Source: Candidatus Equinaster intestinalis (lineage in GTDB: Bacteria; Bacillota_A; Clostridia; Oscillospirales; Acutalibacteraceae). From it: DNA of 5,035 nucleotides. A model generated the notes under the pieces. The model did not search any database. It saw only the letters and a list, made by a program, of their open reading frames with translations, and was not told the DNA's origin. Where the stretch lies: assembly GCA_018065375.1 (NCBI GenBank), contig JAGHTJ010000168.1, forward strand, positions 1 to 5,035, read 5' to 3'. How positions within the stretch are numbered: the first letter of the stretch is position 1; each line of letters begins with the position of its first letter. Positions 1 to 5,035 of this stretch are shown piece by piece. The translations under genes were made by a program, and so were the position numbers.

Positions 1-13
1 CATATGCTCAAAT

Positions 14-42
14 ATATTAACACAAAACTTTTCAAAAATCAA
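14..42 (-). promoter_or_regulatory. weak candidate divergent promoter (minus strand)
   Basis: Read on the minus strand, TTGATT (42 down to 37) and TAATAT (19 down to 14) are spaced by 17 bases. It would drive a gene lying beyond the left edge. No part of such a gene is visible here, and AT-rich spacers often give such matches by chance. Confidence 0.2.
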
Positions 43-69
43 GTATTATTTTACTATTTTTTCAATTTT

Positions 70-98
70 TTGTGATAAAAAGGGCATCTGCGGATAAT
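70..98 (+). promoter_or_regulatory. weak candidate upstream promoter
   Basis: TTGTGA at 70-75 and GATAAT at 93-98 are separated by 17 bases, which fits a sigma-A-type promoter (4/6 and 5/6 matches). It would start transcription near 105, upstream of the better promoter at 136-164. The region is very AT-rich, so chance matches are expected; this is only a candidate. Confidence 0.25.
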
Positions 99-135
99 TA
101 ACGACAAAAAAATTAAAAATAAGCAAAATTTGTTA

Positions 136-164
136 TTGTTTATTTAAGGGATATATAGTATAAT
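136..164 (+). promoter_or_regulatory. probable sigma-A promoter of the three-gene operon
   Basis: A perfect TATAAT lies at 159-164, preceded after a 17-base spacer by TTGTTT at 136-141, a weak -35 box matching the consensus only in TTG. Transcription would begin near 171, giving a leader of about 28 bases before the TTG start at 199. That is too short for a riboswitch or T-box. No operator-like inverted repeat was seen around it. There is no comparable promoter or terminator between the three genes, so this is the likely promoter for all of them. Confidence 0.6.
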
Positions 165-186
165 GAGAAAATAAATATAGTAAATT

Positions 187-201
187 GGGGTGTAATGCTT
201 G
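187..201 (+). promoter_or_regulatory. ribosome binding site that fixes the TTG start of the desulfurase
   Basis: GGGGTG at 187-192 lies six bases before TTG at 199-201. The nearby ATG at 195-197 is in another frame, would sit only two bases from the GGGGTG, and reaches a stop after eight codons, so it is not the start. The protein begun at TTG has the usual family N-terminus, with the conserved DNSATT motif starting at residue 8. Confidence 0.7.
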
Positions 202-1335
202 GAAAACACCGTATATTTTGATAACAGCGCAACCACCAAACCGTGCGCCACTGCGATTAAATACATAAATGAAGCTTTAACAGTTAATTGGGGCAATCCG
301 TCTTCCCTGCACACACTCGGCATTTCAGCCGAAGATGAGCTTAACAAAACAAGGGAATGTGTTGCATCTCTGCTTTCCTGCAGGTCTGATGAAATCTTCT
401 TTACTTCGGGCGGTACCGAATCAAACAATCTCGCAATTTTAGGTGCAGCTCTTTCACGAAAAAAACGCGGCAACCGTATTGTTACAACCGCCGTTGAGCA
501 CCCCTCAGTTTTGCAAACCGTAAAGCTTCTCGAGGAGTTCGGGTTTGAGGTTATAAGGCTTCATACCAATTTATCCGGAAAAGTATCCGAAGACGATATT
601 AAAAGCGCCATAGACAAAAATACAATACTTGTAAGCATTATGCTTGTAAATAACGAAACCGGCGCTGTTCAGCCGATAAAGACGGCGGCAGATGCAATTA
701 AAGAAAGCTCTGCTCCTGCCCTGCTTCACTGTGACGCGGTACAAGCCTTCGGCAAGCTTTCGATAAACCCCGCCAAGCTCGGTATTGACCTATTGAGCGC
801 AAGCGGTCACAAAATCCACGCTTCAAAGGGCGTCGGAATTCTTTACAAGAAAAAAGGCGTTAATATTAAAACCCTTATCGGAGGCGGCGGTCAGGAAAAA
901 GGTCTTCGCTCGGGTACCGAGGGGGTAGTTCAGATTGCAGGACTTCGCGGTGCGATTGAAGAAATCGGAAACATTGAAGAAAATTTCAAAAAAATAAGCA
1001 CGCTTAATTCCTATGCAAGGGAAAAACTTCTTAAAAGCGGACTTATAAAAATCAATTCACCCGCCGATGCTCTTCCCTATCTGCTTAATATTTCGGTGCT
1101 CGGCTACCGTTCCGAAACCCTCCTCCATTTTCTTGACAGCAAGGGTATCTTCGTATCAAGCGGCAGTGCCTGCGCAAAGGGCGAAAAAAGCTATGTACTT
1201 ACCGAGCTCGGTTTATCCGCAAAGGAAATTGACAGTGCACTGCGAATAAGCTTCAGCCGATTTAATAAAACCGAAGAAATTGATATACTCTGCAAGGCTT
1301 TAGAGCAGGCCTGCAACACCATCAGAAAGGCATAA
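199..1335 (+). CDS. cysteine desulfurase, IscS/NifS family (class V aminotransferase fold)
   Basis: A PLP enzyme that removes sulfur from L-cysteine, giving alanine and an enzyme-bound persulfide for transfer to acceptor proteins in the cytoplasm. The 378-residue length is normal. Visible motifs are DNSATT at the N-terminus, GGTESNN at 71-77 (PLP phosphate loop), His101 stacking on PLP, NNETG at 151-155, Asp179 and Gln182, the Schiff-base lysine in SGHK (Lys205), Arg237 in the LRSGT segment, and the catalytic Cys325 in SGSAC. These correspond closely in position to E. coli IscS His104, Asp180, Lys206 and Cys328. The loop after the catalytic cysteine (AKGEK before SYVL) seems about two residues shorter than in typical IscS. 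The gene lies one base before thiI, so its main client is probably ThiI, as with the desulfurase beside thiI in Bacillus subtilis (NifZ). A role in Fe-S assembly or other tRNA thiolation cannot be excluded. No scaffold (iscU-like) gene or Rrf2 regulator is present in the window. Confidence 0.97.
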   Translation: MENTVYFDNSATTKPCATAIKYINEALTVNWGNPSSLHTLGISAEDELNKTRECVASLLSCRSDEIFFTSGGTESNNLAILGAALSRKKRGNRIVTTAVEHPSVLQTVKLLEEFGFEVIRLHTNLSGKVSEDDIKSAIDKNTILVSIMLVNNETGAVQPIKTAADAIKESSAPALLHCDAVQAFGKLSINPAKLGIDLLSASGHKIHASKGVGILYKKKGVNIKTLIGGGGQEKGLRSGTEGVVQIAGLRGAIEEIGNIEENFKKISTLNSYAREKLLKSGLIKINSPADALPYLLNISVLGYRSETLLHFLDSKGIFVSSGSACAKGEKSYVLTELGLSAKEIDSALRISFSRFNKTEEIDILCKALEQACNTIRKA

Positions 1336-1336
1336 T

Positions 1337-2506
1337 ATGAAAGAAATTATACTTATTAAAAACGGAGAGCTTGTTTTAAAGGGTCTCAACCGAAACACCT
1401 TTGAAGACACTCTCGTAAAGAATATACGCCGTCATCTTTCAAGTATCGGAAGCTTTAAGGTAAAAAAAGCGCAGTCTACTATTTTTATTGAGCCCGCCGA
1501 AGAAAGCTTCGATATGGAAAAGGCAATCGAAAGGGTCGGCAAAATTTTCGGTATTGCGGGATATTCCAGAGCCTGCGTTTGCGAAAAGGATATAAACGAT
1601 ATTCTCGAAAAATCGCACGTCTACCTTGCCGAGCAGCTGAAATCCGTTAAAACCTTTAAGGTTGAAGCCAAACGCTCGGATAAAAAGTTCCCGCTTACTT
1701 CTCCCGAAATATGTGCACAGGTCGGCGGCCATCTTCTCCAAAAGTTCGACAATTTATCGGTTGATGTTCATAACCCTGATATTGTTGTAACTGTTGAGGT
1801 CAGAGATTTTAATGCTTATATACGCGCCGGTCAGTTGCAGGGCGCGGGAGGGCTTCCCACCGGAACTGCCGGAAAAGCCGCAATACTTATATCCGGCGGA
1901 ATTGATAGCCCTGTAGCGGCATATTCCATGGCTAAAAGAGGTCTTCAGCTTGATGCGATTCATTTTGCAAGCCCTCCGTATACAAGCCCGAGAGCCGAGC
2001 TTAAAGTAAAACAACTGCTTTCCAAGGTAGCCTGCTACAGCGGAGCAATAAAGCTTGCCGTTGTACCCTTTACCGAAATTCAGCAGTTGATTTCCGAAAA
2101 ATGTCCCGAAGAATTCTTCACACTTATTATGAGACGAATGATGATGCGCATTTCCGAGGAAATAGCAACACGTAATAACTGCCTTGCCCTTATTACGGGA
2201 GAAAGTCTCGGTCAGGTTGCAAGCCAGACATTACCTGCTCTTGCAGTTACCGATTCGGTTGTAAATATGCCTGCGCTACGTCCTCTTATAGGTATGGATA
2301 AAGAAGAAATAATAGCTATCTCACGTAAAATTGATACATTTGAAATATCAATTCAGCCTTATGAAGATTGTTGTACCGTCTTCACTCCGCGTCACCCGAA
2401 AACGCGTCCTACCACCGCACAATGCGAGGAGGCTGAAAAATCCCTTAATATCGAAGAATTAGTTAACCGTGCCGTAGAGGGTACACAGTTTTCATTTATA
2501 GAATAG
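1337..2506 (+). CDS. thiI: tRNA 4-thiouridine synthetase ThiI (rhodanese-less form)
   Basis: ThiI adenylates uridine 8 of tRNA and replaces its oxygen with sulfur, giving 4-thiouridine, a near-UV sensor base; in some bacteria it also serves thiamine thiazole synthesis. The 389-residue protein has an N-terminal ferredoxin-like part (about 1-60), a THUMP RNA-binding domain (about 60-165) and a PP-loop ATP pyrophosphatase domain (about 178-389). Visible are the PP-loop SGGIDSP at 186-192, GESLGQVASQT at 288-298, RPLIGMDKEEI at 315-325, and a Cys-Cys pair at 345-346 in PYEDCC, whose position fits the E. coli ThiI active-site Cys344. The protein ends where E. coli ThiI (482 residues) goes on into a rhodanese domain, as is usual in Firmicutes, so sulfur must come directly from a desulfurase such as the one just upstream. 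The ATG follows the upstream stop by one base, and AGAAAGG at 1324-1330 is the ribosome site, so translation is probably coupled. Confidence 0.96.
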   Translation: MKEIILIKNGELVLKGLNRNTFEDTLVKNIRRHLSSIGSFKVKKAQSTIFIEPAEESFDMEKAIERVGKIFGIAGYSRACVCEKDINDILEKSHVYLAEQLKSVKTFKVEAKRSDKKFPLTSPEICAQVGGHLLQKFDNLSVDVHNPDIVVTVEVRDFNAYIRAGQLQGAGGLPTGTAGKAAILISGGIDSPVAAYSMAKRGLQLDAIHFASPPYTSPRAELKVKQLLSKVACYSGAIKLAVVPFTEIQQLISEKCPEEFFTLIMRRMMMRISEEIATRNNCLALITGESLGQVASQTLPALAVTDSVVNMPALRPLIGMDKEEIIAISRKIDTFEISIQPYEDCCTVFTPRHPKTRPTTAQCEEAEKSLNIEELVNRAVEGTQFSFIE

Positions 2507-2519
2507 AGGTGCCGAATTG
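2505..2519 (+). promoter_or_regulatory. ribosome binding site overlapping the thiI stop, fixing a TTG start
   Basis: AGAGGTG at 2505-2511 is a strong Shine-Dalgarno sequence five bases before TTG at 2517-2519, and its first bases belong to the thiI stop codon (2504-2506). The first in-frame ATG is codon 99 at 2811, which would cut off the N-terminal domain. The overlap suggests translational coupling to thiI. Confidence 0.75.
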
Positions 2520-5035
2520 AAAACAGTTTTATTTTATGATTCTTCGCAAAGCTTAACCGATGAGGGGCTTTGCCGTACAATACAGAAGTTAAGCGGTATT
2601 TATTGCGATGAAGAGCCGATTTCTCTTATATCCTGCTCGGATAATCTTAACTTTTTAAAGCTCTTCAAAAAATATTCGAAGAAATATCAAATATTCATTA
2701 CAAACGAGCTCTACTCATTTATCGCACCTTCTTTAAGCGGTTTATTGCAGGGCTATGAAATTGTTGATACTTTTCCTTTTGATTCCGAAGAACCCGAAGG
2801 CTTAATTGCTATGCGCAATTTTCACACCGTAACTGCCCTGCCGAGCGGCGATAAAGCTATTGATGCGGCAATATGTAAAGCCTTTTGCCGCAAGATTTTT
2901 AAAAACGGACTTTTCTATTCCTACTATACCGTTACGGTTTCAAATCCCGATTTATATGAGGTAAATAAAAAAATTCGTGAGAATATCAAAACCGAAAATC
3001 AGTATATTTCGGTAGTTAAAAACGGCGAATCCACCGATATTTATGTTTTTGTAGCTTCTTCAAACGAAAATGATGCCGCAGAGCAATGCAAATTATGTGT
3101 TAATGCCATTTGCCATCTGTTCGGTGAAGATGCCTTTGTCAGCGATATTAACCGCATTGCTGACAGCGTGGTAAAAGCCCTGCTTAAAAACGGAATGAAG
3201 GTTGCTACCGCAGAATCCTGCACGGCAGGTATGATTTCAAGCGAAATCACCTCAATTCCGAATTCATCAAGCGTTTTTGAAATAGGTATTGCTTCTTATT
3301 CAAACCGCATTAAAAATGCCGCACTCGGCGTTTCTAAAGATACCCTTGAGGATTACGGCGCAGTAAGCGCTGAAACTGCTATAGAAATGGCAAAAGGCAT
3401 TCGAAATTTAAGCGGCGCTGATATAGGCCTTTCGGTAACCGGTGTTGCGGGTCCCGATAAAAGCGAGGGTAAAAAGGTCGGCACGGTTTTCATTGCCCTT
3501 GCCGATAAGCTTCACAAATGGGTAATCAAATTCGAATTCGGCGAGAATAATAACCGTGAGGCAGTTCGCCGCAAAGCCACCTATGAAGCGCTTGAGCTTT
3601 TGCGCAGATATATCAGCTGTCTGCCTTATACTCTGCAGGGCGGCGCGGATGTTGCTTCCCCCTATTGCCTGCTTTCGGAGCAACCCACATCAAAGGATTA
3701 TACCCTTTATCAAAATACTTCGGACACCTTGAACGGCGCAGATAAGGGCACATTTGATTATTCTATGAATTCTGCAGGCATCGTATCGGACGATGATGTT
3801 TTCAGCAATTCGGAAAATCCCTCTTTAATTACTAAAATTAAAAACTATTTTGCAGATAAAAAGTATGAGCTTTCTTCGCGTTTTAGCGAGGTAAATAGAA
3901 AGATTGCACTGCGAATACTTTCCGCACTTATCACACTTGCAATTCTTGTAAGCTCGGCTTCGGTTTTTGCATATTTCTGGAACAAATCAAATAATGATAA
4001 GATTATATCGGATTTACGCGGTGCCTGGGATATTACGGCAGACCACAGCGCTCCGGATAATTCACAGTATTTCGGAAAGCTTCAAAATATCAGCCCCGAT
4101 ATTCTTTCCTGGATTTCGGTACCTGATACCGAGATTGAAAACGCCGTTTGCAAAACAAGTGATAACGCTTATTTCGGCACTCACAATCTTCTCGGAAAAT
4201 TAAGCCTTTTCGGTGCTTTGCATTATGATAAAAACGCAAAGGTTACGCCGGACGGTGCCGATAACAGCAAAAACATTATAATTTACGGCAAGAATTCCAA
4301 GGACGGCAGTATGTTCGGCTCCTTGAAATCTTACAAAGCCCTTTCATATTTAAAGGAACATTCGCAAATAAAGCTTTATAATTCGGCATATAATGATACT
4401 TATAACATCTTCTCGGTTATGATAACCTCGGATAGTGCCGAAGAAAACGGAGATAATTTCAATTATCTTGTATCCGATTTTGCCGATGGCGAGCAGTTTT
4501 CCACATGGCTTAACGGAATAAAGGAACGCAGTCTTTTCCAAACCGTTGCTACAATAACCGAAAATGCTAAATTCATCACACTTATAACCGATTCCGATGA
4601 TTTTAACGGCGCTAAGCTTGTAATTACCGCCTTCAGCGACCCCACGCTTAATATTGAAGAAAATTATCACAACACCTTAAAGGTAAATAATGCGCCGAGA
4701 TACCCGAGAATTTGGTATCAGATTCACGGTGCAAAGGACCCCTACGAAAAATTCCGTGAAACACCTGTTACACCCAGTAGCGAGCCCGATGTTTCGGAAA
4801 CTACAACCGAGGTATCGTCCACAACAACAGAAATCGCCGAAACCTCGGAGGAAACCGTAACATCACAAGAGAGTGACACAAGCAGTAAGAATACTGATTC
4901 AAAGGCTACCTCCTCGAAGGCAACCTCATCTAAATCAAAGAGAACCGATTCCAGCAAACCCTCTACTTCGAAAGCTTCAAGCTCTTCAAAGCCCGAATCA
5001 AAACCGGAATCCAAACAAGAAACCTCTTCTAAATC
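2517..5035 (+). CDS. CinA-type NMN amidohydrolase fused through a membrane helix to a class B pseudosortase (3' end outside window)
   Basis: One open frame of 839 codons, cut by the window edge. Residues 1-124 sit where CinA has its MoCF-like domain but are short and lack its GTELL and GGLGPT motifs. Residues 125-215 resemble CinA's KH-like middle part. Residues 215-367 are a CinA C-terminal domain with ESCTAG (233-238), SYSN plus Lys266 (260-266), SVTGVAGPD (306-314) and a closing Arg-rich helix near 347-365. This domain deamidates nicotinamide mononucleotide to nicotinate mononucleotide in NAD recycling, and its key residues look intact. A polar, partly acidic linker (368-458) leads to a membrane helix at about 467-487, with Arg/Lys at 461, 462 and 466 on the N-terminal side. 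This places CinA inside the cell and the rest outside. Residues 518-708 follow class B sortases (YGKN, KDGSMFG, FNGAK), but the catalytic His, Cys and Arg are Lys592, Asp692 and Lys700. From about 749 the chain is Ser/Thr/Glu-rich, then Ser/Lys-rich. The domain calls are firm; the biological role is unknown. Confidence 0.9.
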   Translation, partial: MKTVLFYDSSQSLTDEGLCRTIQKLSGIYCDEEPISLISCSDNLNFLKLFKKYSKKYQIFITNELYSFIAPSLSGLLQGYEIVDTFPFDSEEPEGLIAMRNFHTVTALPSGDKAIDAAICKAFCRKIFKNGLFYSYYTVTVSNPDLYEVNKKIRENIKTENQYISVVKNGESTDIYVFVASSNENDAAEQCKLCVNAICHLFGEDAFVSDINRIADSVVKALLKNGMKVATAESCTAGMISSEITSIPNSSSVFEIGIASYSNRIKNAALGVSKDTLEDYGAVSAETAIEMAKGIRNLSGADIGLSVTGVAGPDKSEGKKVGTVFIALADKLHKWVIKFEFGENNNREAVRRKATYEALELLRRYISCLPYTLQGGADVASPYCLLSEQPTSKDYTLYQNTSDTLNGADKGTFDYSMNSAGIVSDDDVFSNSENPSLITKIKNYFADKKYELSSRFSEVNRKIALRILSALITLAILVSSASVFAYFWNKSNNDKIISDLRGAWDITADHSAPDNSQYFGKLQNISPDILSWISVPDTEIENAVCKTSDNAYFGTHNLLGKLSLFGALHYDKNAKVTPDGADNSKNIIIYGKNSKDGSMFGSLKSYKALSYLKEHSQIKLYNSAYNDTYNIFSVMITSDSAEENGDNFNYLVSDFADGEQFSTWLNGIKERSLFQTVATITENAKFITLITDSDDFNGAKLVITAFSDPTLNIEENYHNTLKVNNAPRYPRIWYQIHGAKDPYEKFRETPVTPSSEPDVSETTTEVSSTTTEIAETSEETVTSQESDTSSKNTDSKATSSKATSSKSKRTDSSKPSTSKASSSSKPESKPESKQETSSK
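3915..3977 (+). other. single transmembrane helix within the CinA-pseudosortase protein
   Basis: Residues 467-487 are almost entirely hydrophobic or small (Ile, Leu, Ala, Val, Ser, Phe), preceded by Arg461, Lys462 and Arg466 and followed by Trp488, Asn489 and Lys490. By the positive-inside rule the N-terminal side is cytoplasmic. This matches the N-terminal signal-anchor that real class B sortases carry, so the fusion can be read as CinA added to the cytoplasmic end of a sortase-like membrane protein. Confidence 0.85.
4068..4640 (+). other. class B sortase-like domain lacking all three catalytic residues
   Basis: Residues 518-708 keep the class B pattern: an opening segment with ILSWISVP then an Asp-Thr-Glu-Ile-Glu stretch (529-541), IIIYG (587-591), KDGSMFG (595-601) and its following helix, YNIFSVMIT in the core, and FITLIT with DFNGAKLVI (686-703). 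In active enzymes YGHN carries the His, TLSTC the Cys and the segment eight residues later the Arg. Here these are Lys592, Asp692 and Lys700. Transpeptidation through a Cys thioester is therefore not possible by the known mechanism. Intact flanking motifs and the open frame suggest a kept non-enzymatic fold, perhaps for binding peptide or wall ligands, rather than decay. Confidence 0.8.
4761..5035 (+). repeat. low-complexity Ser/Thr/Glu to Ser/Lys tail coding region
   Basis: From residue 749 the protein is almost only Ser, Thr, Glu, Asp, Pro and Lys. Up to about residue 790 acidic residues dominate; from about 792 Lys and Ser dominate, so charge is segregated along the tail. A five-residue unit, Lys-Ala-Thr-Ser-Ser, occurs twice in tandem at residues 796-805 (4902-4931) with different synonymous codons. 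Such segments are usually disordered and often act as spacers through the cell wall or linkers to a terminal domain. What follows lies outside the window. Confidence 0.75.

Noticed and set aside
1..198. Riboswitch, T-box, CRISPR or small RNA in the upstream spacer
   Set aside because: The spacer is AT-rich with no stable GC-containing stem, no T-box or riboswitch core and no repeats; only promoter-like elements could be supported.
195..221. ATG mini-frame of eight codons overlapping the TTG start, possible leader peptide
   Set aside because: It is two bases from the ribosome site, has no repeated regulatory codon and no attenuator hairpin follows; it is best seen as a chance ATG.
144..473. 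Minus-strand open frame of 109 codons over the start of the desulfurase gene
   Set aside because: It lies antisense to the well-supported desulfurase and the promoter region, has no recognisable family and ends in AT-rich spacer; it is a shadow frame.
3967..4203. Plus-strand 78-codon alternative frame inside the third gene
   Set aside because: It lies within the sortase-like coding region in another frame, lacks a convincing ribosome site and shows no family features.
4068..4640. An active class B sortase
   Set aside because: The His, Cys and Arg needed for transpeptidation are all replaced, and no sorting-signal substrate gene is present in the window.
4742..5014. Minus-strand 90-codon frame rich in Glu, Val, Ser and Leu
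   Set aside because: It is the antisense reading of the low-complexity tail; its composition follows directly from the Ser/Thr/Lys codons on the other strand.
2517..5035. Possibility that the third gene is two genes or a pseudogene joined by a frameshift
   Set aside because: There is no stop or frame change in 839 codons, codon use is uniform, and no ribosome site or promoter is visible between the CinA part and the membrane helix.

Overview
This window looks like chromosomal DNA of a low- to mid-GC Gram-positive anaerobe, most likely a clostridium of the Ruminococcaceae/Oscillospiraceae type. The evidence is indirect: Firmicutes-style ribosome binding sites, frequent TTG starts, a ThiI without a rhodanese domain next to its own cysteine desulfurase, and a class B sortase fold. 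The species cannot be fixed from the sequence. All three genes are on the + strand, tightly packed, and probably form one operon read from a promoter near position 160.

Layout. Positions 1-198 are AT-rich and non-coding, with one good sigma-A-type promoter (-10 at 159-164) and weaker candidates. Positions 199-1335 encode a cysteine desulfurase of the IscS/NifS family with every catalytic residue present. Positions 1337-2506 encode ThiI, the tRNA 4-thiouridine synthetase, one base after the preceding stop. Positions 2517-5035 are one uninterrupted reading frame (839 codons seen) that leaves the window on the right; it starts at a TTG whose Shine-Dalgarno sequence overlaps the thiI stop.

The third gene is the unusual one. 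In order it encodes a shrunken, motif-less relic of the CinA N-terminal (MoCF-like) domain, a KH-like middle part, an apparently intact CinA C-terminal domain (NMN amidohydrolase, PncC type), a roughly 90-residue acidic linker, one transmembrane helix, an extracellular class B sortase domain, and a Ser/Thr/Glu then Ser/Lys-rich tail. The sortase domain keeps the family's surrounding motifs, but the catalytic His, Cys and Arg are Lys592, Asp692 and Lys700. It therefore looks like a pseudosortase tethered through the membrane to a cytoplasmic NAD-salvage enzyme.

Working together: the first two genes form a well-understood pair in which the desulfurase makes a persulfide from cysteine and ThiI uses it to thiolate U8 of tRNA, and perhaps for thiamine thiazole synthesis. 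The CinA-pseudosortase protein has no obvious chemical link to sulfur transfer. Its position suggests co-transcription, and its domain order suggests a link between the cell surface and pyridine-nucleotide recycling, but that role is inference.
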